This document shows positions 25,201 to 36,458 of a stretch of 64,000 nt of DNA, piece by piece. The notes under the pieces are model-generated. The model saw only the letters and a program-made list of their open reading frames with translations, was not told where the DNA came from and ran no database searches. Where the stretch lies: NCBI GenBank assembly GCA_963969595.1, contig OZ018415.1:744001-808000 (forward strand), written 5' to 3'. The DNA is from Neckera pumila. Taxonomy: Eukaryota; Streptophyta; Bryopsida; Hypnales; Neckeraceae. Numbering within the stretch: the stretch's first letter is position 1; each line of letters begins with the position of its first letter. The position numbers were made by a program, and so were the translations under genes.

Positions 25201-26104
25201 TTAACTCTTGAAGGACCATTGTCTCTTTGGGGGACAAATGGGATTTTGGGCAGGTACCTACGTTTTGAATTTTTGTCATGATTTTCCAAACCTTTTTTTG
25301 AAGATAGAAAAACTGCTCAGCTTCATAAAAAATATTTTTTTTTTTCAATCGGTGCCCAGGAAAAAAAGTGATGCTCAAATAAGCTCAAAACAGGGGACAA
25401 TGGGCAACAAAAAAAAATTTGCGAATTTTTTTTCTTATATATTATTTTTTTTATCTATTTGGAAAGCTTTACTTCATTTCATTTGGATTTGTTATAAGAA
25501 AGTTATAGACAATCTTGTTTTTTGAGTACTTAGAGCATCTTCCTGAGAAAAATAACTTGTAGGATTCATTTTTGAATGCAATTTTTACAATTTTTCAAAA
25601 AAAAGTTCACAAGGCTTAGTTTTTTTGCTAGAACAATTTCACCATTGGGATTAGTGCTTTTTAGTTCCATATAAAAGATAATAATATTTTAGATTTTCTT
25701 TCTATCTTGTACCTACTTCTCCTTAACAATTTTTTTAATAATGAAAATTAAGTTTTTTGGATATTTTTTTTCCTAGATTCTCAACTCAATTCTCCACTTT
25801 GAAGGTTAAAAGCTCAAAACTCTGTAGTGCAAAACATTTAAGTTAAAAATGTTCAAAGTCATAAAATCTAGTCCCGCAATGTGCTGAAATACTTGTTTTT
25901 TTAACTTTAAATGCAGATATCTTGCAATTTGTGCTGTCCAAAATTCTGAAATTTTTTCCACACATTGTCATATTAGTTAGGTATAAGATCCTATGGTTAA
26001 ATTTTAAAAAAAAAACATTTTTCAAATGTTTTTACACTTTACTATAGAAATGGCAATTTCGAGTGTTTCTTGGTAGAAAATGGCCTTAGTCCTTTAGGAG
26101 TTAA
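25201..26104. mobile_element. TTAA-flanked piggyBac-like MITE
   Basis: The 904-bp element is flanked by TTAA at both ends, with termini CTCTTGAAGGACC and the inverted CTCCTAAAGGAC. Its interior is clearly homologous to 54520-55813: the blocks TTTGGGGGAC, TTTTTTGAAGATAG and TTTTCAATCGGTGCCC occur in the same order. No transposase is present. Confidence 0.75.
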
Positions 26105-28499
26105 GGATTAAGATGAAACATTAAACCCCCTTCAAATTTCAATTGCAAATTCTTGGTAGGGTGAAAAAAATCTCAGTATTAAGTAGGGACTTGTAGAGTT
26201 GTAGAGTAACAAGTTGATACACTTGTTGCATTTTTTTATTTTCAAAATTTTAATGTAAAAAGTATGTAAAAACTTATTTAAGAAATATAGAAAAGAAAAC
26301 ACAATTCTTTTATAATAAGAGGAATAGTAGGGATGTGAAAAAATATTTTCTTGGACATTTTTAGTCTTTGCTCTACACAAAAAGATTGAATCTTCAAAGA
26401 ATTCTTTTTAAATTATATTTTTAGCAAATTTAAGAGTATAAGGATTAATCTTTTGGTGTGATCAAGAACAAAAAATAATTAGAATAATTTCAAATGTTTT
26501 GAAGATGTTAAGAAAAATTACATTAAAAATATCAATCATTAAATTTCAAAAGTTAAAGCACATATAAATCTTTTAAATTTTGTAGGATCCAATTTGGCCA
26601 ATTTTTGCTTTCTATTCTTTTTGTTTGAAAATGTATACAAATTTGAGAGAGTTTTTAATTTTTTAATTTCTAAACATAAAATATACAAAAAATTTGCCTT
26701 AAATTCCAATACAAAATTTTTGGAGGGGATAAAAAAGTATAATTCACCTTCTGGTAATCCCAAGCTACAATTTTTGCCTATAAGTTGATCAAGCACAACT
26801 GTTATAATCTAAAAATTCAATGGTCAATATTTTCCACAATTAATTCTATGTATATTAGATAAAATTGTCTTTATTTTTGTACAATTCAATTAAAAATTTC
26901 AAGCACAACCATGTGCAAAAAATTTCAAAGTGAGACAATTCATTGAAAACCTCCATTGTCAAGAAGTTGATAGGCCTTGAGGTTTTAAATATTACTTGAA
27001 ATGTTTTTTTTTCCTAAAATTCATACTGCACTTAGAACTCAATCCATTTGGTATAAAATTAATACGGCAGGTGTTCCAACAGTGGTCTCCAATCTATTAG
27101 GAATGAAGATAATTATGAATGGTGTATGAGCAATTGAAATATATTGCATTTTGAAAATCATTGTCAATTCTTCTAAGTTTGGAAATGGCAATTTAACCAT
27201 GTTGAAGTTTACTTGAGGACCATTTATGGTTTTCCAACTACACAAGATAATTCAATTACAAAGCCGTATACATATAATGCTAACTTGTATAAATTCCAAA
27301 ATTATGTAAATATGTGATGCACTAATATAGTAGTCCTTATTTTAGATAGATTCAATATAGTACGTGGTCTACACAATTTCATATCATTTCAAATATTGAA
27401 TTTTTCATAATTCTACCAATTCATCTAAATTTATCCAACTTCCATTTGAATTTCATCCAAAGGGTCAAACCAACTTGATTACATTCATCCAAAATTATTT
27501 GAATTGGTGCACATTAGTTTCTTGTACTAATTGAATTAACTTGTACGATAGCAATAATTTTTTTTAAATTTAAAAAAAAATTACATATTAACTCTATATA
27601 AGTTGAAATATTTTAGACCAAGATGAAGATTACAATGAGGTTATACTTGGAGAAATAATATTATATTAATATTTTTAATTTTCAAAATTTGGTATGTGAC
27701 TTAGTTTGAACCTATATTCCTAAAGCTTTCAAATTGAATAACTTTCTCAAAAATTGCATGAATTTTTCAAAGTTATAAAATAGCTTCAAAATAAAAAGAG
27801 ATAAGTTTCACTTATAGAAGTTTCAATAGACAAATTATAAAAGGTTACAAAGATAGCTTATTTTTAAAATACAATAGTAATTTCTTGATTTTTTCATAAG
27901 GAGACAAAAACTTGTTCCTTATTACATGATTGCTCAATATATATCTTTATTTGATAACCTTCAATATAGAGAACTACAAACAGTGCTAGAAAATACAAAA
28001 ATAGTTATTAAAGAGAATTAAAGGGCATTGGTAGAGTGCACTATGAACAATACCATAGCTATGACGTAGTATTGGCAGAAAATAATTTTATAAAATAGAT
28101 GCCAAGATTTCAAAAAAATCAAAAATATAGTATGATGAAAAAAGAATATTGGAAAGTTCCTACTTTTAGCATTTGCTAAAACTTATTTTTTGAAAAATAA
28201 TAAATATTTGGTATAGATGTACTAACTTTTGCCTACACTTAGAGTAGTAGAGAATACGTTCAAGTCACATTTTAAGAAGTAGAGCCAACATTATAATGTG
28301 AACAAATCCAAGTTATTATATGTGTCCTTCAACCTTGGATGGATAGACCTATTAGACTACATGCTCATAATCTTAGGGCTTGGATTTAAGGTTTAGATTT
28401 TTTTTTAATTATGAACTCACAATTTATATACTTTTATTAGGTGACATGGTAGATAGTATTTTAATATGGATGTATGTTGGAAACCGGGCAATAACAACA

Positions 28500-28760
28500 T
28501 GAGCATTAAGAAGTTGGTATTAGGCACTAATGGATAGAAATTGGTGTTAGGCACTAGTAGATAGGAATTGGTGCTCAATAGTGCCTGTTATTTTTCAACA
28601 TCTACTTGCTGGCACCCAATTCGCACTCAACATCTATCTCTTGGTGGTCCGTTGGTGCTCAACATCTACCCGTTAGCAGTCAAAATCCTCCTACCAGCCA
28701 TTCAATGGCACTCAACACCTATCCGTTGCCACCTAATTCCCATCCGTTGGCGATCATCAA
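28500..28760. repeat. Degenerate tandem repeat with GGTGCTCAACATCTA motif
   Basis: Related phrases such as GGTGCTCAACATCTACCCG and GGCACTCAACACCTATCCG recur at roughly 35-75 base intervals, preceded by two copies of a TAGGCACTA phrase. Irregular spacing indicates an old, decayed minisatellite. Confidence 0.5.
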
Positions 28761-29220
28761 AAGCATATACGCATCTTTCTATACGTGCCCTTTTTGTACC
28801 AATTTCAAAGTGAAAGGTTCACAATATTTAAAAAGACAAGTATTAATGAAATATGATTATTAGATATATGGATATCTATAAAAAAAATTGGACTATCTCT
28901 ATTTTCATTGATGAAATGCAAAACTTCTGTACACATGTAGTTTAACTACACATGTAGTTAAACTAAAATTTTATTAGCATATTAGCATATGTAAGTTTTT
29001 CAGTATCTACATTAAAATAAGATAAATTTACAATTGACTGGCTCAAGTGTAAACAAAGTTTTTCCATTCAATCTAAAGAAGAATATTTTTTCTTCACATG
29101 AGTTATATTTTGAATTCCTCTAATAAAACCCTACAAACTTAAAGCTTATACCCAACTTTTTCCACAAACGCATGGTGTGAATTGACCAACCGTAAGAAAA
29201 CTCATATGCATTTGCCCCAC

Positions 29221-29272
29221 TAAAATTCCCAGATCTAAAATTCCCAGATCTAAATTCCCAGATCTAAAATTC
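29221..29272. repeat. Short tandem repeat TAAAATTCCCAGATC
   Basis: Three consecutive copies of a 14-15 base unit plus a partial fourth, about 700 bases upstream of HSP110. Confidence 0.85.
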
Positions 29273-29584
29273 ATAAGCTCAAGTGAATGAAAAAGGAGAC
29301 CTTACCTTTCATAAACAAAGTATTCATAAATGCAAATGACCCACATTTTCATTGATCATATTTTGGAAAATACGTAGTTCAAATGTGCAAGAATTTCTTG
29401 TTTTATCATTAGATTGGGTGAAGAACAATGCATGCATTGGTTCCAAAACTAATTATGTCACCAAATAAGAATCCTCACATAAAACCAGGCATGTCCAATA
29501 AAATTGTAAGGGAGACTGGTAAAACGGAAGTGGTCGCACCTCCCATTCCCAGGAAGCGGAAGCGCATTCCGCCACGAAAGACCC

Positions 29585-29609
29585 AGAAGCTTCCATCGAC
29601 TTCCAGAAA
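29585..29609. promoter_or_regulatory. Heat-shock-element-like cluster upstream of HSP110
   Basis: The sequence AGAAG CTTCC ATCGA CTTCC AGAAA has nGAAn/nTTCn modules in 5-base register with one gap, as recognised by heat shock factors. Further GGAAGC and ATTCC modules lie at 29550-29575. It sits about 350 bases before the HSP110 start, a sensible position for a chaperone gene. The transcription start is unknown. Confidence 0.42.
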
Positions 29610-29952
29610 CGAACCAGAAGACCCATGTAAACCGGCCTTCTAGGGCATCGCTTCCATTTCTTCAGAGTTTTCGTCTCTCTGACCTCGCCAGCCTGTGTGC
29701 TGCGTGTCGCTTCTTCATTTCTGTTCGTGCTACTAAGTTATTAGTGTGGAGCGCCGGCTGTGTTTCTCTTGTTGTTGTTGTTGTTGTTGTTGCAGGTGTT
29801 GCAAGCGGAGCGCTGTTTTCTTTTTATTTTCAATCAATTTGTGCTCTTAGGTTTTGGGCTCCGATTGGGGCGACACAGGGGTCGTTTTCGTTGAGGCATA
29901 TTTGGGGGGGATTGTCGTGGAGGGCGCGTGAGGGGGTCGGAAGGCCGGCACC

Positions 29953-32433
29953 ATGAGTGTGGTAGGTCTGGACGTGGGGAATGAGAACTGCATCGTGGGC
30001 GTGGCGCGGCAGCGCGGGATCGACGTGGTGCTGAACGATGAGTCGAAGCGCGAGACGCCGGGCATGGTGTCGTTCGGGGACAAGCAGCGGTTTGTGGGCG
30101 TGGCGGGGGCGGCGTCGGCCATGATGAACCCTAGAAACACCATTTCGCAGATCAAGCGCCTGATAGGGCGGCCGTTCTCGGATCCTGAACTCCAGAGGGA
30201 CTTGCGTTTGTTCCCTTTCTCGGTGTCGGAGGGTCCGGACGGATTCCCGCTGATCAACGTGTCGTACTTGAACGAGTCCCGTCAGTTCACGGCCACGCAG
30301 GTGCTGGGGATGCTTCTGTCGAATTTGAAGACCATCGCGGAGAAGAACCTGGGGACTTCGGTGGTGGATTGCGTGATTGGCGTGCCCGTGTACTTCACGG
30401 AGCTGCAGCGTCGCGCGTACTTGGACGCCGCGCAGGTGGCCGGTCTGCACCCTTTGCGTTTGATGCACGAGACGACGGCGACGGCTCTGGCGTATGGGAT
30501 CTACAAGACCGATTTGTCGGACGCGGAGCCTCTGAATGTGGCGTTCGTGGACATTGGTCACGCGAGCATGCAGGTGTGCATCGCGGCGTTCAAGAAGGGT
30601 CAGCTGAAGATTTTAGGTCATGCGTTCGAGCGTTGCCTGGGTGGTCGCGACTTCGATGAGGTTCTGTTCGATCACTTCGCGTCGAAGTTCAAGGAGGAGC
30701 TGAAGATGGACGTTCCTTCGAACGCTCGCGCGAGTCTTCGTCTTCGCACGGGTTGCGAGAAGGCGAAGAAGATTTTGAGTGCGAATCCGATCGCTCCTCT
30801 GAACATCGAGTGCTTGATGGACGAGAAGGACGTTCGCGGCGTGATCAAGCGCGACGAATTCGAGGAGTTGGCGAAGGGCATTTTGGAGAAGGTTCGGGGT
30901 CCTTGCGAGCGCGCGTTGGCTTCTTCGAAGCTGAGCGTGGAGCAGATTTTCGCGGTGGAGGTGGTGGGTTCGGGTTCTCGCCTGCCTGCCGTTCTGAAGA
31001 TTCTGAGCTCCGTGTTCGGGAAGGAGCCGAGTCGCACGATGAACGCGAGCGAGTGCATCGCGCGCGGTTGCGCTCTGCAGTGCGCGATGTTGAGCCCTAC
31101 GTTCCGCGTTCGCGATTTCGAGGTTCAGGATTCCTTCCCTTTCGCAATTGGCCTTTCTTGGAAGGGCGCGGCCCCTGAGACGGAGGGCGAAGAGGAGGTT
31201 TCTTCGAACAACGTGGTGTTCGTGAAAGGCAATCCCGTGCCGAGTACGAAGCTGCTTACTTTTTACCGTTCGAGCACGTTCTCGATCGATGCGTTCTACG
31301 CCGACACTGCGGATCTTCCCCCGAACATGAGCCCTCGGATCGCGACGTTCACGATCGGTCCGTTCACTCCGACTGTTTCGGAGAAGGCGAAGATCAAGGT
31401 GAAGATCCGTTTGAATCTTCACGGCGTGGTGTCGTTGGAGGCGGCGACGATGATCGAGGAAGAGGAGGTGGAGGTCCCCGTGACGAAGAAGGAGCCCGCG
31501 GCACCGGTGAAGGACGAGTCCGTCGAGAAGGCTTCGCCTCCCGCGTCGGATGGCCCCGCCGAAGAGGTGGGTGCGGATAACGGTTCCGCCGAGGAAGCTG
31601 TGAAGATGGAGACGGATGCGCCGAAGGTGGAGGTGGTGAAGAAGAAGAAGACGAAGAGGACGGACGTTCCCGTGCACGAGGTGGTGTACGGCGGCCTGCC
31701 CTCGTCCGACTTGACGAAGGCGGTGGAGAAAGAGTACGAGATGGCTTTGCAGGATCGCGTGATGGAGGAGACGAAGGAGAGCAAGAACGCGGTGGAGGCG
31801 TACGTCTACAGCATGAGGAACAAGTTGTACGAGAAGCTTCAGGACTACGTGACGGATTCCGAGCGCGATGAGATGTCTTCGAGGCTGCAAGAGACGGAGG
31901 ACTGGTTGTACGAAGACGGGGAAGACGAGATCAAGAGCGTTTACACTGCGAAGCTGGCGGAGCTGAAGAAGCTGGGAGATCCGATGGAGTCTCGGCAAAG
32001 AGAAGAGGAGCTGCGTGGTCCTGCGATGAGGGAATTGAGCTACTGCATCTCGAGCTTCCGGGAGGCGGCTCAGAGCAAGGACCCGAAGTTCGATCACATC
32101 GACGCTGTCGACAAGGAGAAGGTGATCAGCGAGTGCAACAAGTCCGAGGAGTGGTTCAAGGACAAGAAGCAGCAACAGGACGTGCTTCCCAAATCTGCGA
32201 ACCCGGTTCTGCTGACAGCGGATCTGAAGAAGAAGACGGAGGTGCTGGACAGATTCTGCAAGCCGATCATGACGAAGCCTCGTCCCCCGCCGCCGAAGCC
32301 GGCTCCGAGTGCGGAGTCGAAGCCCGCTCCTGCTGGTCCCGCTCCCGATGCTTCTGCGGCCGAGCCCATGGATACCGACGCCCCCGTTCCTCAAGCAGCT
32401 CCTGAGCCCGAGTCCATGCAGACTGAGCAGTGA
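29953..32433 (+). CDS. HSP110: HSP110/SSE-type large Hsp70 chaperone, intronless
   Basis: The 826-residue protein is a cytosolic HSP110 family member (plant Hsp70-14/15/16 type). The family acts as a nucleotide-exchange factor for Hsp70 and helps with disaggregation. The nucleotide-binding domain occupies about 1-385, with GLDVGNENC at the start, a phosphate loop FVDIGHASMQV near 200, and VVGSGSRLPAV near 337. A beta-type substrate domain (about 390-510) follows. Then comes a long acidic, Glu/Lys-rich insertion (about 510-590) typical of HSP110, a helical lid to about 765, and a Pro/Ala-rich tail ending MQTEQ. There is no signal peptide and no KDEL-type end, which argues for the cytosol. The start at 29953 lies in a favourable context (CACCATGAG). 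The coding region is one uninterrupted frame with strong G/C third positions, unlike CTF18 and CPP1 here. Large antisense open frames (for example 30613-32394) are by-products of that codon bias. Confidence 0.95.
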   Translation: MSVVGLDVGNENCIVGVARQRGIDVVLNDESKRETPGMVSFGDKQRFVGVAGAASAMMNPRNTISQIKRLIGRPFSDPELQRDLRLFPFSVSEGPDGFPLINVSYLNESRQFTATQVLGMLLSNLKTIAEKNLGTSVVDCVIGVPVYFTELQRRAYLDAAQVAGLHPLRLMHETTATALAYGIYKTDLSDAEPLNVAFVDIGHASMQVCIAAFKKGQLKILGHAFERCLGGRDFDEVLFDHFASKFKEELKMDVPSNARASLRLRTGCEKAKKILSANPIAPLNIECLMDEKDVRGVIKRDEFEELAKGILEKVRGPCERALASSKLSVEQIFAVEVVGSGSRLPAVLKILSSVFGKEPSRTMNASECIARGCALQCAMLSPTFRVRDFEVQDSFPFAIGLSWKGAAPETEGEEEVSSNNVVFVKGNPVPSTKLLTFYRSSTFSIDAFYADTADLPPNMSPRIATFTIGPFTPTVSEKAKIKVKIRLNLHGVVSLEAATMIEEEEVEVPVTKKEPAAPVKDESVEKASPPASDGPAEEVGADNGSAEEAVKMETDAPKVEVVKKKKTKRTDVPVHEVVYGGLPSSDLTKAVEKEYEMALQDRVMEETKESKNAVEAYVYSMRNKLYEKLQDYVTDSERDEMSSRLQETEDWLYEDGEDEIKSVYTAKLAELKKLGDPMESRQREEELRGPAMRELSYCISSFREAAQSKDPKFDHIDAVDKEKVISECNKSEEWFKDKKQQQDVLPKSANPVLLTADLKKKTEVLDRFCKPIMTKPRPPPPKPAPSAESKPAPAGPAPDASAAEPMDTDAPVPQAAPEPESMQTEQ

Positions 32434-33870
32434 TGGACCCGATATAGGAAATTACCAGAGTAGAGGAGTGCTTCCTGATTAGGACTATGTATTACGAGTA
32501 GATACTTCCAGTACAGCCCTCGCACTTCCCGAGAGTCCTGCATCTTAGAGAAGGGACGGCATTGATATGAGTTACGTGCAGTGGCTATCTATTTTTTTTG
32601 AGGAGCAAAGCGGCATCTTCAGGACTATAATTTTTGCTGTCTCTGCTCCCCATCCCTCAAATTAACGGGCCTCGCAGCCTGCAGGCATTCTGATCTTGAC
32701 AAAGTTTTTGTATGACTTTGTGCTTTCAATCCTTTTTGTGTTTAGTCTTATGTATTTAGTAAACTTCTCGGTTATGTATCGTTAGGTCCTGTTTTTTTTT
32801 GGTATATAGAGGTTTAGTTTTTGAGGACGTTGCAGGTCGAAGTGGGATGCTCGAGGAAGGGAGGGGTGGTTATGCATTTTGATATTTTGAATTGCGTTTT
32901 ACTGAGTAGAGTTTCGATTCCTCCGATTTTTGTAGATTTCATTTATATCTGGGTTTTAAAGTGTACTGCGAAAGATCTCTAGTTTTGGTGCATGCTTTTG
33001 GTGTCTTTGTCGCTTTGATGTTTTGGGTCATCGCAACAATAGACGAAGCTTGTTTTGCGCCTTAACTTACTTTTAAGTTGCAGTCTCGTATTTCGTTTCA
33101 CCTGGGTATGAGCGGTTAGTTTTTTGTGACTTTTGAGTACAGCTTGCGATGCTGTTATTTCTGGGTGTGGCACATCGTTGATCCGGCGAGGCTAACCGGT
33201 TGTTGTCTGGGGTTGCTGAAGTGCTGTTGTGAATTTACCCTCCTATGCTGAGTCAATAAGCTGTGAAATCCTTCGGGGTGAGGTGGGGGAAATTCGGTTG
33301 AAGAACTTACAAAAGAGACCAACTGGTGAAAATAAGGCTACCAGTTACTGTTGATTCGAGATACCCATTTCCTCTAGTAGGGTTATTTGATGAAACAGAG
33401 TGCTTCAGGGCAATGTTTTGTCCAAAGCTCTTCTCATTCATCTGAAGTATTCATTTGCTTTTTAAACACCCTTTGTTTACAACCAATATGATGAAATAAT
33501 CAAAGTAGTTTATTCCTACAAAGATAAAAGCAAAAATGTTCAAAAAATTTGAAATCTATTGAGGATTAGTAGAGAAACACTTCCATGAACTATTCATCTA
33601 TAACAAGTTTTTTCATTCTACAATTGGAGAGAACAACAAAGATATAAGCAAGAATGTACAAATTTTTTGAAATGGATAAGTGTATTAGAGGATTCATAGA
33701 GAAACTTTTCTATGAACTATTCATCTATAACAAGGTTCTTTTAATATGCAATTGAAGAAAATAATAGTTCTAAAAACTAGTGCTGCTTTTAGTAGGGTGT
33801 TTCATCAACTATTGAGGAGAAGCACTTCACCAATTTCAACCACTAGGAAAGTTTGATTGCTACTTGTTTG
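32434..33870. other. HSP110 3' flank and intergenic DNA
   Basis: The first few hundred bases probably hold the 3' untranslated region. No further exon was recognised. Confidence 0.45.
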
Positions 33871-33875
33871 CAAAA

Positions 33876-34310
33876 CCGTCCCATCCACATTCATTCTTGC
33901 GTGAATAGCACATCATTGCCAAGAGGATAGTTTCAATGCTTTGTGTTTGCAGAAGTGTCCCATCCAGGTTCTTGCTTGAATAGTACATCATTGCTAGGTG
34001 GATAGTTTCAATGCTTTGTGTTTGCAGAAGTGTCCCATCCAGGTTCTTGCTTGAATAGCACATCATTGTTAGGTGGATAGTTTCAATGCTTTGTGTTTGC
34101 AGAAGTGTCCCATCCAGGTTCTTGCTTGAATAGCACATCATTGCTAGGTGGATAGTTTCAATGCTTTGTGTTTGCAGAAGTGTCCCATCCAGGTTCTTGC
34201 TTGAACAAACAGCACATCATTGCTAGGTGGATAGTATGAATGATACTTGTTTGTAGAACCATTGTATTTGGAGTCCCATCCAAGTTCTTGCCTAATAGAA
34301 CATCATTGCC
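33876..34310. repeat. 75-bp tandem repeat array, about five copies
   Basis: A 75-base unit with the phrases GTTTCAATGCTTTGTGTTTG, CAGAAGTGTCCCATCCA and GCACATCATTGCTAGGTGGA is repeated about five times. The central copies are nearly identical and the flanks degenerate. Because 75 is a multiple of three, it produces an open frame on the minus strand, which I regard as spurious. Confidence 0.9.
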
Positions 34311-34486
34311 AGGTGGATCAAATAGACCACATCAATCAAACTACAACGGCTTGACTTGATAGAAGCTGTTGAAGATACTCCAACATCTAACCTGAAATTG
34401 CCATAAGATAGCTATATGCGGAGACTTCATCATCCCAACCTTTATGGTTGGATCTTATATAATTCACTGACAAGAGCCTTATGAAA

Positions 34487-34690
34487 GTATTAAAGTAGGC
34501 ACATCCAATTACACAAAAACACAAAAACGGCCATCATTTCTTTGTGGACATCTCCAAAATCAATATGAACAATATGTGGAAGAAACGATTTTAGAACCTC
34601 TACATAAAAAACTTTGATCCTTCTTAAATTTTGCATTGAGTACCCAAATACCGTGTTCTTTCGTGCATTGGAACCTTGCTTCACTTACCA
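34487..34690. repeat. Dispersed repeat containing the Tc1 empty site
   Basis: This matches the two flanks of the Tc1-like element at 13.1-14.4 kb. CATCATTTCTTTGTGGACATCTCCAAAA is continuous here (34531-34558), whereas at 13.1 kb the transposon splits the equivalent sequence. Confidence 0.62.
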
Positions 34691-36458
34691 ACAAGAAAAA
34701 TTTGAAAATTTGACTAATTGAATTACATTAATTAGGCACATATGCCACATTTTTGAAGACTGAGAATGAAGTGTTGAATCAGGGCACTATTACTGGCTAA
34801 ATGTGCTTGTGCAATATGAGGGTTGCTTCACCTCATAGGTACATGAGTTTGTTGTATTTTCTTTGCTCTTGCTGATCCCCAAATCATAAACCACTCGCAA
34901 GAAAGGACCCGTACGTTCTCCGGACAGATTTTGCACCATAATGCCTGATTTTTCAGTGTTGTCCTTGTAATTGGGCATTACGGATTTTACATCCAACATC
35001 AAGTTCTCATTCCAACTTCATCCAATTTTATTGATTTCCTGCAACAATTTATGTCAGGCAATGACCCTTATTGTCGAACATTGCACCAAATAATCATCTC
35101 TCCATTAGTGTTTGACCTGACCTTGTCAATCAATTATTTGGCACAATGCCCTCCTCTGTGGGCATTGCCCTATACAAACCTACTCTGCTTATTCCCTGAT
35201 CAAAGCCATGTATTGATTGAGTTGTAATCACGCATTTTTGTTTGGTTTTCTGGGGAGGAAAAAATGTTCCAAAAAATTGGAGAGAATCATCCATAATCAT
35301 CCAGAAGTGGACGTTCATCCATGAATCATCCAGCAGTACTGTAGTAGATATCATCTAAATGTTTATATTTGTTGGGACCGATTTGGTGATTTCACATGTC
35401 TCTTTACCCCGTTTTTGTCAGTACTAAACCGGTACTCAAATTTGCTAACTAGAAATGGTTGGTTGTGATTGCTCCTTCAGTTTGGGCGTCCCCTTTGATG
35501 TTGGTGTTGTTGTGGATTTTTGTGAGTGTCTTTTAGTGTCTTGTAACCACACACTGTTGTCGGACTGATCCAATTGTATATTGGTATAGCATTCCGCCGT
35601 CTTGATTTTCAGCTTTTGGCAATATTTTTGTCTTTCCAGTTTGGATTAACTTCCTTGTTTGGTTTTGGGGGAGAATTCGTCCCTGGGATTATGAACGGAT
35701 TGGATTAAATTATCTGTTTGAACCATTCTGTTTGAGTTCACGTACTGGAACAAACAGATACAACAGCACTTGGTGAGGACGCTTCAGACGTCATGCTTTG
35801 TAATAGACTTCATGAACCCATCAGAGTGCAAACTTTGCTCGTTATGAAATTGATGCAAGGTAACTGCACCTTAAATCGCACAGTTAAGCAATTCAGCCTG
35901 ATTCAGCATGGTTTTCACTATTATACTGAATTTTCTTTTTGCGGGGTTCCATTGGTAGTCAAGAGGGGATTCTACATTCTCTAAGAATGCATTTTTTGGA
36001 CACAATGTGAATAAACTACAAATTTCCAAAGTGTTGAGAATAGGTGTATCCAAAAGCGATCATAGAGTCATATGAATAGTGGGAGTACATTTTAAGCAAG
36101 ATTATCCACTGTGCGATTTTAGGAACTGTGCGATTTTAGGTGTAGTTACCTTATAGTGGAAGGCCCTCACATGAGGGCTCCTGCTGCATTAAGCAGTCGG
36201 GCAACCCTGCCTGCCCGATTTTGATATTACGGCTTATTTTTGCGCTAGTTAAATTTTTTGAAATTTAGGTTTCTATCACCGTTGGAGTATGTTGAAAAAG
36301 CAACTTGTGTCTATTCTTCAAAGATGTGATTAATGTGGCCGCATAGGCTGCGTGTTTTTAGTGCAAGGTTCTGAATCAATTCATGTAGAGAATGGAAGCA
36401 AAAGTGAACTTTTGAAAATTGGAAAGTCTTATAACTCAAACATTTGTAGGATATAAAT
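34691..36458. other. Intergenic DNA, no gene recognised
   Basis: Short frames lack motifs. A tandem pair of CTGTGCGATTTTAGG lies at about 36110-36140, followed by small hairpins such as GCCCTCACATGAGGGC. Confidence 0.45.

Larger units (their letters stand above)
21225..29220. other. AT-rich, gene-free region with transposon relics
   Basis: About 8 kb very rich in A and T. I found no exon with recognisable protein motifs. Two TTAA-flanked elements (listed separately) and a degenerate repeat near 28500-28760 are the only structures I could delimit. Confidence 0.6.

Noticed and set aside
30613..32394. 593-codon minus-strand frame (and another at 29830-30561) opposite HSP110
   Set aside because: They are mirror images of the GC-rich HSP110 coding frame, with His/Arg/Leu-rich low-quality composition and no domain.
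33860..34141. 93-codon minus-strand frame with 25-residue repeats
   Set aside because: It is explained by the 75-bp tandem unit, and the frame breaks at the array edges.
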